DNA of 64,000 nt, taken from the NCBI GenBank assembly GCA_016208015.1, contig JACQYW010000014.1:62001-126000 (forward strand), written 5' to 3'. This stretch comes from Nitrosomonadales bacterium. GTDB taxonomy: Bacteria > Pseudomonadota > Gammaproteobacteria > Burkholderiales > Gallionellaceae. The notes beneath the pieces were generated by a model, which made no database searches, had not been told where the DNA came from, and saw only the letters and a program-made list of their open reading frames with translations. Of this stretch, positions 26,225 to 36,283 are shown piece after piece (within the stretch, counting starts at the first letter, position 1; every line of letters starts with the position of its first letter). A program made the translations under genes and the position numbers.

Positions 26225-26820
26225 TATGCAGCTCCCTTTTGCTTGTCATCACCGATCAGCAGCATGGTTTCGCTGAGATACTGGTGCGGGGGGACGATCA
26301 GGTTGGTCGGTGCGGGCGAACCCTTGTAGACGCGTGCGGACAGGTCGAAGCGCGAACCGTGGCAAGGGCAGAACCAGCCACCACCCCAGTCAGCACCCAG
26401 ATCGGCGGGTGCCACCTCCGGACGATAGCTCGGCGAGCAACCCAGATGGGTGCAGATGCCGATCACGACGAAGACTTCGGGCTTGATGGAGCGGTTGGGG
26501 TTATTGCAATAATCGGGTTGCTGCGGAACGGTACCGGCGGGGTCGGTCAGATCGCCGTCGTGCTTTGCCAGCAGATCGATCATCTCCTGGGTGCGGCGCA
26601 CGATCCAGACTGGCTTGCCCTGCCATTCGACGACCTTCATCGTGCCCGGCTCGATGGCGCTGATATCCACCTCGACCGGTGCGCCGGCCGCTTTGGCGCG
26701 TTCGCTGGGCATAAAACTCAGCACAAAAGGCGTAGCCATCCCCGCTGCGGCCACACCGCCAGCCGCCGAGGTCGCGGCGAGTAGTAGTCGCCGCTTGCTG
26801 CGATCAACATTGTCAGTCAT
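26224..26820 (-). CDS. petA: Rieske iron-sulfur subunit of the bc1 complex
   Basis: 198 residues with a twin-arginine signal-anchor (SKRRLLLAATSA). The [2Fe-2S] ligands are in CTHLGC and CPCHGS. The ATG at 26820 is preferred over 26829 because AAGAAGGG lies 9 nt before it but directly abuts the earlier ATG. Export should depend on the Tat system, which is encoded at 29910-31256. Confidence 0.95.
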   Translation of the reverse strand: MTDNVDRSKRRLLLAATSAAGGVAAAGMATPFVLSFMPSERAKAAGAPVEVDISAIEPGTMKVVEWQGKPVWIVRRTQEMIDLLAKHDGDLTDPAGTVPQQPDYCNNPNRSIKPEVFVVIGICTHLGCSPSYRPEVAPADLGADWGGGWFCPCHGSRFDLSARVYKGSPAPTNLIVPPHQYLSETMLLIGDDKQKGAA

Positions 26821-27195
26821 AACTCTCATCCCTTCTTAAAGAAAAAATCGCATTATTCCCGGCCAGAATCAGCGATTCGAGCTGGTTAAATATATTTACG
26901 CACGCCACTGGTTGTTACGAGAACCGGAACCGGAAGGAGAAGCAGCCTCTTTGCCCAGGCAAGTTCCCCCAACACTCACCGCAACCATTAACAACTCTTA
27001 ATATTACCCAGTAACACAACCAGCCGCAAGCACGGTCATTAGGGTTCCGGATAAACCCATGCCTAACAAAAGGTTATGGATTGTGCTGCAAGCGATTGCC
27101 AGCTCCGGCATGGGGCGATAACCGCTGCGGCAGTAATCCGCGCCCGATTCTTGTACACTGGCGCCCATGCGGTGCAATCTTCAAAAGGAACGAGA
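26821..27195. other. 375-bp divergent intergenic region (petA / MgtC-like)
   Basis: No credible gene is present. It must hold the leftward petABC promoter and the rightward promoter of the MgtC-like gene. The petA-proximal part is AT-rich (taaatatattta near 26887). A TTGTACACT stretch 45 bp before 27196 is a weak -10 candidate. I could not identify a convincing operator. Confidence 0.5.
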
Positions 27196-27945
27196 ATGAA
27201 CGAGTTGTCGTTTGGGAATCTGGCGGCTTACTGGTCGACGCCCGTCGTGACGACCAATATCGTCGTCTTTTTCAATCTGCTCGGCGCGCTCTTGCTCGGC
27301 CTGGTAGTCGGTTATGAACGCACCTACCACGGACGTGCCGCCGGTATGCGCACCTATGGCCTGGTTTGCATGGCCGCTGCCGCGCTCACCGTGATCGCCG
27401 GTTATCCGAACTACTGGTTCGGCGGGCAAGTGAACACCTATCTGGCGGCCGACCCCACCCGCATCATCCAGGGAATCGTCACCGGCATCGGCTTCCTCGG
27501 CGCAGGGGTCATCATGCGCGACGGATTCAATATCAGCGGGCTGACCACCGCCGCCTCGATCTGGGCATGCGCAGCCATCGGCATCATGGTCGGGGTCGGC
27601 TTCTACACCTCGGCGGTATTGCTCACTTTGCTTGCCGCACTTTGCATGATGTGGGTCTCCAAGCTGGAAAAATGGCTGCCCTCGCGCCCTGCCATCGCCG
27701 TCACGCTGGAATTCCAGAAGAATTTCGTGCCGCAGGAGCACACCTTGCGCGAAGTCGTATCCGGCAACGGCTACGAGATCGCTTCCGGTTCTTTCGCCAT
27801 CCGCTCCAGCAATGAAAAACTGGAATGGCATTTCGTCGCCATCGCCATGAGCAAGAACAGCGGCGTACCGATGAACCAGTTGGCCAGCGGGTTGAGCACC
27901 CTGGAAGGCGTGGAAGACTTCTCGCTTTCCCACGCGCGAAATTGA
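27196..27945 (+). CDS. MgtC/SapB-family membrane protein
   Basis: 249 residues from the ATG at 27196 (AAAGGAACGAG upstream). The family core is evident: LGLVVGYERTYHGRAAGMRTYGLVCM, then GIVTGIGFLGAGVIM, GLTTAASIW and ACAAIGIMVGVGFY, spanning four to five membrane helices. The C-terminal ~85 residues form an ACT-like cytoplasmic domain. Some MgtC proteins affect magnesium limitation and ATP synthase in pathogens; most are uncharacterised. The function here is unknown. Confidence 0.88.
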   Translation: MNELSFGNLAAYWSTPVVTTNIVVFFNLLGALLLGLVVGYERTYHGRAAGMRTYGLVCMAAAALTVIAGYPNYWFGGQVNTYLAADPTRIIQGIVTGIGFLGAGVIMRDGFNISGLTTAASIWACAAIGIMVGVGFYTSAVLLTLLAALCMMWVSKLEKWLPSRPAIAVTLEFQKNFVPQEHTLREVVSGNGYEIASGSFAIRSSNEKLEWHFVAIAMSKNSGVPMNQLASGLSTLEGVEDFSLSHARN

Positions 27946-27949
27946 GCCG

Positions 27950-28696
27950 CTAGACCGGGATATCCTGATCGAAAAAGCGGTGTTCCAGATCAAAGCGGGC
28001 GGCAAGATGCTCCCCCAGCGCCTGCACCCCTAAACGTTCGGTGGCGTGATGCCCGGCAGCGATGAAAGCAACGCCGGATTCCTGCGCGACATGAACGTTC
28101 TGTTCTGATATCTCTCCGGTCAAGAACGCATCCACGCCCAATGCCACGGCCTGTTCGAAATAGCCCTGCGCTGCGCCGCTACACCATGCGATACGGGCGA
28201 TATTTGGATTGGCATTGCCGATGACCTGCGGCTCGCGCTGCAGGGTATGCTGGATATGGCGGGCGAGTTGTTGCAGCGTCTGCGGCTGGGACAGGACGCC
28301 ATGCATGGCGATATCCTGTTCGCCAAAGCGTCCTTTTTCGATGAAACCGAGCCGGTCGCCCAACTGCGCGTTGTTGCCCAGAACGGGATGGGCGTCCAAA
28401 GGCAGGTGATAAGCCAGCAGACTGATGTCGTGCTTCAACAGATGGGCGACGCGGCGCTTCTTGATGCCGGTGATGGCGGCATCTTCGCTGCGCCAGAAAT
28501 AGCCGTGATGGACCAGAATGGCATCCGCCCCCCATGCAGTCGCCGCCTCCAGCACCGCTTGCGAGGCGGTGACGCCCGTGGCGATGCGGCGAACTTCCGC
28601 CCGCCCCTCGACCTGTACCCCGTTCGGGCAATAGTCACGAAATCGGCTGACCGCCAGCTCGCTTTCGATATAATCGCGCAATTCGTTCAATCGCAT
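27950..28696 (-). CDS. Nif3-like dinuclear metal centre protein (YbgI family)
   Basis: 248 residues. Metal ligands are in ADAILVHHGYFW (His-His), LLAYHLPLDAHP (His, Asp), and near the end TGEISEQNVH and AAGHHATERLG. The family is described as a GTP cyclohydrolase 1 type 2 homologue, but no physiological reaction is firmly assigned. It is divergent from the DegS-like protease gene and convergent with the MgtC-like gene. Confidence 0.9.
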   Translation of the reverse strand: MRLNELRDYIESELAVSRFRDYCPNGVQVEGRAEVRRIATGVTASQAVLEAATAWGADAILVHHGYFWRSEDAAITGIKKRRVAHLLKHDISLLAYHLPLDAHPVLGNNAQLGDRLGFIEKGRFGEQDIAMHGVLSQPQTLQQLARHIQHTLQREPQVIGNANPNIARIAWCSGAAQGYFEQAVALGVDAFLTGEISEQNVHVAQESGVAFIAAGHHATERLGVQALGEHLAARFDLEHRFFDQDIPV

Positions 28697-28733
28697 CGGG
28701 CTAGTCCCATAATTAAGCGGTTCAAATCATAAC

Positions 28734-29891
28734 ATGCGCAAATTCTGGCTCCTGTTCGCCCAAGCTACCACGGTCGGCCTCGCGATGCTGTTCGTCATCC
28801 ACACGCTCAGGCCATCGCTGCTGCCCAATGCGGCACGCAGCGGCGTTGTGACGCTGTATGAAAGCGCCACCGGCGACGGCGGCGACCTGCCTGCGGTCGG
28901 CTTCAGCCGGGCAGCGCAGAAGGTGATGCCTGCCGTGGTCAACATCTTCACCAGCAGCGAGGTGAAATCGCCGTCGGCTCCATTCATGGACGATCCGCGC
29001 TTCCGTTTCTTCTTTGGCGATGAATTCGACGACAATACCCCGCAGCAAAGCTCCAGCCTGGGTTCCGGTGTCATCGTCAGCCATGACGGCTACATCCTCA
29101 CCAATCATCATGTGGTCGAGACGGCGGACGAGATCGAGGTCGCGATGGCTGACGGTCGCACCGCCAAAGGACACATCGTCGGCTCGGATCCGGACACTGA
29201 CCTCGCCGTCATCAAAGTGGATATCGCCAAAGATCTTCCGGCCATCACTTTCGGCCAATCCGACCAGGCGCACGTCGGCGACATCGTACTCGCCATCGGC
29301 AACCCCTTCGGTGTCGGCCAGACCGTCACCATGGGTATCGTCAGCGCCTTGAAGCGCAATCATCTGGGACTCAGCACCTTCGAGAACTTCATCCAGACCG
29401 ACGCCGCGATCAACCCCGGCAACTCGGGCGGTGCGCTGGTGGATATCGAGGGCAACCTGCTCGGTATCAACAGCGCGATCTATTCTCCCAATGGCGGCTC
29501 GCTCGGCATCGGCTTCGCCATCCCGACCAGCACGGCCAAGAAAGTGATGGAGCAGATCATCCAGAGCGGCTCGGTGACGCGCGGCTGGGTGGGTATCGCG
29601 GTGCAGGAACTCACGCCCGAACTGGCGGAGTCGTTCAAGCTGAAAGACACGCAGGGCGTGTTGATCGCTGAAGTGGTGCGCGGCAGCCCGGCGGACAAAT
29701 CGGGCATCAAGGCGGGGGATATCCTGGTCAGTATCGACGGTAAAGCGATGGCCGATTCCACCACCATGCTGGAAACCATTTCGGCACTGCCGCCCGGCAA
29801 AGTGGCCCTGCTCAAACTGATGCGGAACCAGTCCGAGGTCGCGATCCAGGTCAAGGTAGGCAAACGACCCAAACCCAAGCCACAGGAATGA
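28734..29891 (+). CDS. Membrane-anchored DegS/HtrA-type serine protease with one PDZ domain
   Basis: 385 residues. An N-terminal membrane anchor at about 5-25 is followed by a trypsin-like domain with catalytic His in TNHHVV, Asp in DTDLAVIK and Ser in GNSGGAL. A single PDZ domain fills about 280-375 (GVLIAEVVRGSPADKSGI, AGDILVSIDG). One PDZ plus an uncleaved anchor fits DegS/AlgW, which senses misfolded outer-membrane proteins and starts sigma-E activation; anti-sigma genes are not in the window. A periplasmic quality-control role is secure, the exact substrate is not. Confidence 0.9.
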   Translation: MRKFWLLFAQATTVGLAMLFVIHTLRPSLLPNAARSGVVTLYESATGDGGDLPAVGFSRAAQKVMPAVVNIFTSSEVKSPSAPFMDDPRFRFFFGDEFDDNTPQQSSSLGSGVIVSHDGYILTNHHVVETADEIEVAMADGRTAKGHIVGSDPDTDLAVIKVDIAKDLPAITFGQSDQAHVGDIVLAIGNPFGVGQTVTMGIVSALKRNHLGLSTFENFIQTDAAINPGNSGGALVDIEGNLLGINSAIYSPNGGSLGIGFAIPTSTAKKVMEQIIQSGSVTRGWVGIAVQELTPELAESFKLKDTQGVLIAEVVRGSPADKSGIKAGDILVSIDGKAMADSTTMLETISALPPGKVALLKLMRNQSEVAIQVKVGKRPKPKPQE

Positions 29892-29909
29892 GCATTGCCG
29901 GGTCAGGTT

Positions 29910-30635
29910 CTATTTGGCCGGGGGAGGAGCCACCCACCAACTGGATACCACGATCCCGGCTTCGTAGAGTAGCCATAGCGGGATCGCCAGCATGAACTGC
30001 GAGACCACGTCGGGCGGTGTGAAGATCGCACCGGCCACGAAGGCTCCGACGATAACGTAGGAACGTATCTCGCGCAGCTTCGCCACCGACACCATCCCCA
30101 TCCTCACCAGCACCACCACCACCACCGGCACCTGAAAAGCAAGACCGAAGGCCACGAACATACCGAGCACGAAACTGAGGTATTTGTCGATATCGGTCAT
30201 CACCGCCACGCCTTGCGGAGCCGCAGCGACGATGAAACCAAACACCACCGGGAACACCACAAAATAGGCGAAGGCCATGCCGCAGAAGAACAGCAGCGTA
30301 CTGGCGACGATGAGCGGCAGCACCAGTTTTTTCTCGTGCGCATACAGGCCGGGCGCGACGAAGCTCCAGCCCTGGTACAGGACATAAGGCAACGCGATCA
30401 GAAAAGCCGTCATCAGCGTCACTTTGAGCGGCACGAAGAACGGCGTGGTCACATCGGTGGCGATCATCTGGCCGCCCTGCGGCAGCTTGGCCAGCATCGG
30501 CTGCGCCAGCAGAGCGTACAGGTCGGAAGCCCACGGGAACAGACAGACGAACACCAGCAACAGCGCGATAACGACGTTCATCAGCCGCGAGCGCAACTCG
30601 ATCAGGTGCGCGATGAAGGTTTCGGACGTGCTCAT
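29910..30635 (-). CDS. tatC: Sec-independent translocase subunit TatC
   Basis: 241 residues with six membrane helices. The N-terminal FIAHLIELRSRLMNVV and the FVAPGLYAHEKKL loop are the signal-peptide-binding segments of TatC. It overlaps tatB by 4 bp. It completes the Tat system that petA would use. Confidence 0.96.
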   Translation of the reverse strand: MSTSETFIAHLIELRSRLMNVVIALLLVFVCLFPWASDLYALLAQPMLAKLPQGGQMIATDVTTPFFVPLKVTLMTAFLIALPYVLYQGWSFVAPGLYAHEKKLVLPLIVASTLLFFCGMAFAYFVVFPVVFGFIVAAAPQGVAVMTDIDKYLSFVLGMFVAFGLAFQVPVVVVVLVRMGMVSVAKLREIRSYVIVGAFVAGAIFTPPDVVSQFMLAIPLWLLYEAGIVVSSWWVAPPPAK

Positions 30636-31027
30636 TTAGGCGGATCTTCGGGAGGTATGGATGGTGCGCCGGCTTCGTCGGCGCCGGGCTTCTTGTAGCG
30701 CGCCTGCAGGATATGCTGCTCCAGAGTCAGGCCGTCCGCTTGCAGGTTTCGCTCGATCTCTGCGGCTTGCTGTTCCAGGGCGCGGCTTTTCTCCTGCACA
30801 GACTGCTCGATCTCGGACGCCTGTTGCTCGAGGTCGCTCTTCAGTTTGCGCGCCTCTTCCAGCGCCAGATCGCTGTTGATGTCGTGCTTGACGTTGTTCA
30901 CATAGCGCTGCACGCGGCCCCACAGATGGCCCGCCGTGCGCGCCAGTTTCGGCAGCCGCTCCGGACCGACGACGATAAGCGCCACCAGCGCGACCACCAC
31001 CAGTTCGGAGAATGCGATATCGAACAT
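30632..31027 (-). CDS. tatB: Sec-independent translocase subunit TatB
   Basis: 131 residues: MFDIAFSELVVVALVALIVVGPERLPKLART-type N-terminal helix (Glu in the membrane edge, GPERLP hinge), an amphipathic helix, then a long charged Gln/Glu-rich coil. Longer than TatA and adjacent to tatC, which fits TatB. Confidence 0.95.
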   Translation of the reverse strand: MFDIAFSELVVVALVALIVVGPERLPKLARTAGHLWGRVQRYVNNVKHDINSDLALEEARKLKSDLEQQASEIEQSVQEKSRALEQQAAEIERNLQADGLTLEQHILQARYKKPGADEAGAPSIPPEDPPK

Positions 31028-31046
31028 GAATTAAGTCGGCCCGATG

Positions 31047-31256
31047 CTAGTGCGTTTTGTCTTTTTCTTTGACTTCGCCTTCGATGACCCTGGGGTCCTG
31101 CGGCTTGGCCGAATCTTCCTCGCCCTTCATGCCTTCCTTGAAACCCTTCACCGCGCCGCCAAGGTCACTGCCGATATTGCGCAACTTCTTGGTACCAAAG
31201 ATCAACACCACGACCAGCAACACGATCAACCAATGCCAGATACTGAATGAACCCAT
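31047..31256 (-). CDS. tatA: Sec-independent translocase subunit TatA
   Basis: 69 residues. A short membrane helix ([15 protein letters not shown]) is followed by the FGTKKL hinge and an amphipathic helix ([14 protein letters not shown]), then an acidic/basic tail. It is first in tatABC, directly after hinT. Confidence 0.96.
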   Translation of the reverse strand: MGSFSIWHWLIVLLVVVLIFGTKKLRNIGSDLGGAVKGFKEGMKGEEDSAKPQDPRVIEGEVKEKDKTH

Positions 31257-31270
31257 TTTGCTCTCCTCGT

Positions 31271-31621
31271 TTAATCCCGTTTGACCATGGGCGGGATGTT
31301 GCCGCCGCCGATGACATGAATGTGCAGGTGAAACACTTCCTGCCCGCCGCCCTTGCCGCTATTGATGACGGTGCGGAAACCGTTTTCCAGCCCCTGCTCG
31401 CGCGCCAGCCTGGGTGCCAGCAACAGCATCTTGCCGAGCAAGGCGGCATGCTTTTCCCCGGCATCCAGCAACGAAACCAGATGCAGCTTGGGCACCAGCA
31501 TGAAATGCACCGGTGCGACCGGATTGATGTCATGGAAGGCGAACACCTCCTCGTCTTCATACACCTTGCGGCACGGTATCTCGCCGCGCACGATCTTGCA
31601 GAACAGACAATTGTCGCTCAT
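31271..31621 (-). CDS. hinT: HIT-family purine nucleotide hydrolase (HinT-like)
   Basis: 116 residues. The histidine triad is HLHIHV, preceded by GGQEVFHL. The N-terminal [13 protein letters not shown] includes a zinc-type Cys pair. It hydrolyses adenosine phosphoramidates in characterised members. It overlaps the hisE stop by 4 bp and links the histidine genes to tatABC. Confidence 0.94.
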   Translation of the reverse strand: MSDNCLFCKIVRGEIPCRKVYEDEEVFAFHDINPVAPVHFMLVPKLHLVSLLDAGEKHAALLGKMLLLAPRLAREQGLENGFRTVINSGKGGGQEVFHLHIHVIGGGNIPPMVKRD

Positions 31622-31935
31622 TTCCGGCCCGCTTTCTCGGCGATGCCCGACACGCCCTCTCGACGTGCCAGTTCTTTCAGCACATCGTCCGCGCTCAACC
31701 CTTTTTGCGCCAGCAACACCATGCTGTGGAACCACAGATCGGCAACTTCGTATACCAAATGTTGTTTGTCTGCATCCTTGGCTGCCAGCAGGACCTCGCC
31801 CGCTTCCTCGATCACCTTCTTCAGGATGGCATCGTCACCCTTGCTGAACAGCTTGGCGACATAGGACGAATCCGGCGCTGCGCGCTTGCGCGCCTCCAGC
31901 GTCTCGGTCAGTCGTTGCAGGATATCGTTGCTCAT
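31618..31935 (-). CDS. hisE: Phosphoribosyl-ATP pyrophosphatase
   Basis: Second step of histidine synthesis. 105 residues with the MazG-like helices [20 protein letters not shown] and [10 protein letters not shown], and [14 protein letters not shown] supplying the acidic metal ligands. Overlaps hisI and hinT by 4 bp each. Confidence 0.95.
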   Translation of the reverse strand: MSNDILQRLTETLEARKRAAPDSSYVAKLFSKGDDAILKKVIEEAGEVLLAAKDADKQHLVYEVADLWFHSMVLLAQKGLSADDVLKELARREGVSGIAEKAGRK

Positions 31936-32321
31936 CTCTTGTATATCTCGTCCGGGTTCTTCAGCACCGCATCGGTGGCCACCCACTCGCCGTTCTCCAG
32001 TTTGCTGTAGAAGCAACTCTCGCGCCCGGTATGACAGGCGATACCCCCGCTCTGCTCCACTTGCAACAGGATCACATCGGCATCGCAATCGATACGTATC
32101 TCTTTCACCTTCTGGATATGGCCGGATTCTTCACCCTTGTGCCACAGCTTCTTGCGTGAGCGCGACCAGTATATCGCCTCGCCGGTCGCGGCGGTGCGCT
32201 TGAGCGCTTCGCGGTCCATCCAGGCCACCATCAGTACGCGCCCGGTCGCCGCATCCTGCGCGATGGCCGGAACCAGGCCGTCTGCCGACCAGTTCACCTT
32301 GTTCAACCACGCATCATTCAT
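31932..32321 (-). CDS. hisI: Phosphoribosyl-AMP cyclohydrolase
   Basis: Third step of histidine synthesis. 129 residues; [28 protein letters not shown], and [14 protein letters not shown] with the zinc ligands [12 protein letters not shown] separate gene, not fused to hisE. Start overlaps the hisF stop. Confidence 0.95.
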   Translation of the reverse strand: MNDAWLNKVNWSADGLVPAIAQDAATGRVLMVAWMDREALKRTAATGEAIYWSRSRKKLWHKGEESGHIQKVKEIRIDCDADVILLQVEQSGGIACHTGRESCFYSKLENGEWVATDAVLKNPDEIYKR

Positions 32322-33076
32322 AGCCGCACCTCTATGCCTTGTTGTGCCATGTATCGCTTTGCCTGCTGCACCGTATATTCGCCGAAATGGAAGATGCTGG
32401 CCGCCAGCACCGCATCCGCCCCGCCCAGTTTCACGCCGTCGGCCAAATGCTGCAAGTTGCCGACACCGCCGCTGGCGATCACCGGGATCTCCAGCGCATC
32501 GGTCACCGCGCGCGTCAGCGCCAGATCGAAGCCGCGCTTCTGTCCGTCCTGATCCATGCTGGTCAGCAGGATCTCGCCCGCGCCCAGTGTCTGCATATTC
32601 TTCGCCCATTCCACCGCATCCAGCCCGGTAGCCTTGCGCCCGCCGTGGGTGAACACCTCCCACTTGCCGGGTGCGACCTGCTTGGCATCGATGGCGACCA
32701 CGATGCACTGCGAACCGTAGCGCCCGGCCGCATCGGCGACCAGCTGCGGGTTGACCACGGCAGAGGTGTTGATGCTGACCTTGTCCGCGCCCGCGTTGAG
32801 CAGGTTGCGCACATCCTGCACCTCACGCACACCGCCGCCCACAGTCAGCGGGATGAACACCTGCTCCGCCACCTTTTCGATGATATGGAAGATGATGCTG
32901 CGGTCGTCGGAACTGGCGGTGATGTCGAGGAAGGTGAGCTCGTCCGCGCCCTGGTCGTCATAACGCCTGGCGATCTCCACGGGATCGCCCGCGTCGCGTA
33001 ACTCGACGAAACTGACACCCTTGACCACCCGGCCGGCGGTCACATCGAGACAGGGGATGATGCGCTTGGCCAGCAT
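32318..33076 (-). CDS. hisF: Imidazole glycerol phosphate synthase, cyclase subunit
   Basis: 252-residue TIM barrel. Catalytic Asp residues lie in [15 protein letters not shown] and [13 protein letters not shown]; phosphate loops are VGGGVR and ASGGVG. Works with HisH. Shares one base with the hisA stop (TGATG). Confidence 0.96.
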   Translation of the reverse strand: MLAKRIIPCLDVTAGRVVKGVSFVELRDAGDPVEIARRYDDQGADELTFLDITASSDDRSIIFHIIEKVAEQVFIPLTVGGGVREVQDVRNLLNAGADKVSINTSAVVNPQLVADAAGRYGSQCIVVAIDAKQVAPGKWEVFTHGGRKATGLDAVEWAKNMQTLGAGEILLTSMDQDGQKRGFDLALTRAVTDALEIPVIASGGVGNLQHLADGVKLGGADAVLAASIFHFGEYTVQQAKRYMAQQGIEVRL

Positions 33077-33834
33077 CAGATCTTGGGCGACAGTTCGTCG
33101 GCCAGGGCTTGGGCGGCCCTGAAATCAAGCGTGCCTTCGTAGATCGCACGTCCGGTGATGGCACCGGTGATGCCCTCGGCGCGCACCGCGCACAGCGCGC
33201 GCACATCGTCCAGATTGGTGATTCCGCCGCTGGCGATGACCGGCACGTGCAATGGCCGCGCCAGCTCGACGGTCGCTTCGATGTTCACGCCGCTCATCAT
33301 GCCGTCGCGGCCGATATCGGTGTAGATGATCGCTTCCACGCCATAGCCCTCGAAACGCTGTGCCAGATCGGCCACGTCGTGCCCGGTGAGCTTGGACCAG
33401 CCGTCCACGGCCACCTTGCCGCCCTTGGCATCGAGGCCGACCATGATGTGGCCGGGGAATGCATCGCAGGCCTCGTGCAGGAAGCCCGGCACCTTCACCG
33501 CGGCAGTGCCGATGATGACATAAGTGATACCCAGATCGAGATAGCGCTCGATGGTTTCCAGGTCGCGGATACCGCCGCCCAGTTGTACCGGGATATCGCT
33601 ACCGACAGCCTCGATGATGCTCTTCACTGCAGCTTCGTTCTTGGGTTTGCCGGCAAAGGCACCGTTCAGATCGACCAGATGCAGGCGGCGCGCCCCTTGT
33701 GCCAGCCAGTGTTTGGCCATCGCGGCCGGATCGTCGGAGAACACGGTCGCGCCCTCCATCACGCCTTGGCGCAGGCGCACGCATTGGCCGTCTTTCAGAT
33801 CGATCGCGGGAATGATCAGCGTTTTAGTATCCAT
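33076..33834 (-). CDS. hisA: Phosphoribosylformimino-AICAR ribotide isomerase
   Basis: 252-residue TIM barrel homologous to HisF. Catalytic Asp in [15 protein letters not shown] and in [11 protein letters not shown]; phosphate sites at QLGGGIR and ASGGIT. The start at 33834 gives [13 protein letters not shown]; the longer upstream frame is hisH read out of frame. Confidence 0.96.
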   Translation of the reverse strand: MDTKTLIIPAIDLKDGQCVRLRQGVMEGATVFSDDPAAMAKHWLAQGARRLHLVDLNGAFAGKPKNEAAVKSIIEAVGSDIPVQLGGGIRDLETIERYLDLGITYVIIGTAAVKVPGFLHEACDAFPGHIMVGLDAKGGKVAVDGWSKLTGHDVADLAQRFEGYGVEAIIYTDIGRDGMMSGVNIEATVELARPLHVPVIASGGITNLDDVRALCAVRAEGITGAITGRAIYEGTLDFRAAQALADELSPKI

Positions 33835-33844
33835 GATTTGGGTG

Positions 33845-34480
33845 TCAGGCAGGATTCCAGTTGATGAAATTTTGCAGCAGCTGTAAACCGGCTGCCGCAC
33901 TCTTTTCCGGGTGGAACTGAACGGCGAACAAGTTATCACGCGCCGCCGCGCAGACAAAGGGCTGCGGGTAGTCGCTGGTGGCTTGCACCAGGCCAGTATC
34001 GCTCGGCTGCACATAATAGCTGTGCACGAAATAGAAGCGCGCGTCCTGGGGTATGCCGTTCCACAGGACATGTTCGGCATGGTGTACCTGGTTCCAGCCC
34101 ATATGCGGCACCTTGAGCTTGTTGCCCTGTGCATCTTTCAGGTCATGCGCGAAACGCACCACTTCCCCCGGCAACACGGCCAGCCCAGGCACATCGCCCT
34201 CGGCACTGTGTTCGAACAGCATCTGCAAACCGATGCAGATGCCGAGGAATGGCTTGTTGCGCGCCGCATCCAGCACGGCCTGGCGCAGACCACGCGCATC
34301 CAGCTCGCGCATGCAGTCACGCATCGCCCCCTGACCGGGGAATATCACGCGCTTGGCGTCAGCGATGACCTTGGCGTCATCGGTGACGCTCACGCCGGCC
34401 TCCGGCGCCACCTTGCGCACGGCCTGTTGCACCGAGCGCAGATTGCCCATGCCGTAATCGACGATCGCGATATCAACCAT
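33845..34480 (-). CDS. hisH: Imidazole glycerol phosphate synthase, glutaminase subunit
   Basis: Class I glutamine amidotransferase, 211 residues. Nucleophile Cys in [11 protein letters not shown], His/Glu in AVQFHPEKS, oxyanion strand near FPGQGAM. Supplies ammonia to HisF. Confidence 0.96.
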   Translation of the reverse strand: MVDIAIVDYGMGNLRSVQQAVRKVAPEAGVSVTDDAKVIADAKRVIFPGQGAMRDCMRELDARGLRQAVLDAARNKPFLGICIGLQMLFEHSAEGDVPGLAVLPGEVVRFAHDLKDAQGNKLKVPHMGWNQVHHAEHVLWNGIPQDARFYFVHSYYVQPSDTGLVQATSDYPQPFVCAAARDNLFAVQFHPEKSAAAGLQLLQNFINWNPA

Positions 34481-34489
34481 GATGAGACG

Positions 34490-35077
34490 TTATAACGTTC
34501 CCTTGGTGGATGGCATGACGCCCGCCATGCGCGGGTCGAGTTCGAGCGCGACGCGCAGCGCGCGCCCGAATGCCTTGAAGATGGTCTCAGCCTGATGGTG
34601 GGCGTTGTCGCCCGCCAGATTGTCGATGTGCAGCGTCACCAGGGCGTGGTTGACGAAACCCTGGAAGAATTCGCGGATGAGATCGACCTCGAATTCGCCG
34701 ACATTGGAACGCACGAACTCGGCATTGAACACCAGACCCGGACGGCCGGAGATGTCCAGCACCACGCGCGACAATGCCTCGTCCAGCGGCACATAGGCGT
34801 GACCGTAACGGCGCAGGCCTTTCTTGTCGCCGATGGCCTGGGTGAACGCCTGCCCCAGCGTGATGCCGATGTCTTCCACTGTGTGGTGCGCGTCGATGTG
34901 CAGATCGCCCTTGGCATTGATGTCCAGATCGAGCAGACCGTGCCGCGCGATCTGGTCCAGCATGTGCTCGAGGAAGGGCAGACCGGTGTCCAGCTTGACC
35001 TTGCCCGTACCGTCCAGATTCAGCTCGACGCTGATCTTGGTCTCCAGGGTGTTGCGACTGACTTTTGCACTGCGCAT
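34490..35077 (-). CDS. hisB: Imidazoleglycerol-phosphate dehydratase
   Basis: 195 residues, the monofunctional form without the phosphatase domain. The duplicated metal motifs are [10 protein letters not shown] and DNAHHQAE, with FLEHML and HIDNLAGDN nearby. Lies between hisC (8-bp gap) and hisH (9-bp gap). Confidence 0.96.
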   Translation of the reverse strand: MRSAKVSRNTLETKISVELNLDGTGKVKLDTGLPFLEHMLDQIARHGLLDLDINAKGDLHIDAHHTVEDIGITLGQAFTQAIGDKKGLRRYGHAYVPLDEALSRVVLDISGRPGLVFNAEFVRSNVGEFEVDLIREFFQGFVNHALVTLHIDNLAGDNAHHQAETIFKAFGRALRVALELDPRMAGVMPSTKGTL

Positions 35078-35085
35078 GATCCGCC

Positions 35086-36180
35086 TTAAGCGAGTTGGTT
35101 AATGGTGTCCTGCAATGCCGCGATGAACTTCGCGCTCTCTTCCGCGGTGCCGACTGTGACACGCAGGCAGTCGGTCAATGCCGCATGCCCGCCGTTCAGA
35201 TTCTTTATCAGCACCCCGCGCTGCTTCAGCCCCTCGAATACCTGCGCGGCTTTGGCCGCGCGAAACAGGATGAAGTTGGCTTCGCTGGGGTAAGCATGCA
35301 CACCGGCGATGGCAGACAATGCGGCCAGCAATTTAACACGTTCCTGCCTGATGCTCTCGGCTTGCTTCAGCAGCACATCGTGATGTTCCAGCAGCTTCGC
35401 CGCGACCAGCTGCGGCAGCACGCCAACATTATACGGTAAGCGCAGTTTTTCCAGCTGGCCCAGCCAGGCCGAAGAACCCGCCAGAAAGCCCAGCCGCAGC
35501 CCGGCCATGCCGAGTTTGGAGAAGGTGCGCATCACCAGCAGATTATCGCAGCTCGCCAGATGCGGGATGAAACTGTCGCTGGCGAAGGCGTAATAGGCCT
35601 CATCCACCACCACCAGTCCCGGCGCAGCCTCGATGATCTGGCGGACGGCGTTCGCATCGAACAGGTTGCCGGTGGGGTTGTTTGGATAGGCCAGGAACAC
35701 CAGCGCGGGCCTTTCGCGGGAGATGGCATCCAGCGTCGCCCGCAGATCGAGCGAAAAGTCCTGCGTCAGCGGCACGCCGACGTAGCGCATGCCGGTGAAT
35801 GCGGCGATCATCCTGTACATCACGAATGACGGTTCGACGCTCAGCAGCACCGCACCCGGCTTGGCGACAGCCAGCGCCAGCAACTGGATGATCTCGTCGG
35901 AGCCGTTGCCCAGCAAGACCTCCGTGCCGGACGGCAGTTGCGTCGCCTGGGCGATGGCGGCCTTGAGCTGATGCGCAGCGGCATCGGGATAGCGATTGAT
36001 GGCGGCGTCCGCCACCAGTCGCGCGATCTCGTCGCGCAGGCTTTGCGGCAGCAAATAGGGATTCTCCATCGCATCCAGCTTGACCATGCCGACGGCAGGG
36101 GGAACATGGTAGGCATTCAGAGCCAGTATCTCTGGGCGGATCAGACTCTCTGGCGTGGTGGCGATGCGGGCGGAAGGCAT
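35086..36180 (-). CDS. hisC: Histidinol-phosphate aminotransferase
   Basis: 364 residues, fold-type I PLP enzyme. PLP lysine lies in [27 protein letters not shown] and VVDEAYYAF are the substrate/PLP loops. It is the first gene of this histidine operon; hisG and hisD are not upstream, where a divergent kinase gene lies instead. The start has no strong ribosome site. Confidence 0.95.
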   Translation of the reverse strand: MPSARIATTPESLIRPEILALNAYHVPPAVGMVKLDAMENPYLLPQSLRDEIARLVADAAINRYPDAAAHQLKAAIAQATQLPSGTEVLLGNGSDEIIQLLALAVAKPGAVLLSVEPSFVMYRMIAAFTGMRYVGVPLTQDFSLDLRATLDAISRERPALVFLAYPNNPTGNLFDANAVRQIIEAAPGLVVVDEAYYAFASDSFIPHLASCDNLLVMRTFSKLGMAGLRLGFLAGSSAWLGQLEKLRLPYNVGVLPQLVAAKLLEHHDVLLKQAESIRQERVKLLAALSAIAGVHAYPSEANFILFRAAKAAQVFEGLKQRGVLIKNLNGGHAALTDCLRVTVGTAEESAKFIAALQDTINQLA

Positions 36181-36283
36181 GATGAAAAAGTTTCGGTGAC
36201 GGGCGGCATTCTACCGCAAACTCCCGCCTAGTGCGGGATGGCAACGCCGCTTATAATCCCGCCAATTAGTACGGAAAACCAGA

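Noticed and set aside
36222-36238. Short hairpin tcccgc/gcggga between hisC and the kinase gene
   Set aside because: Only 6 bp of stem with no T-tract; too short to call a terminator or repeat family member.
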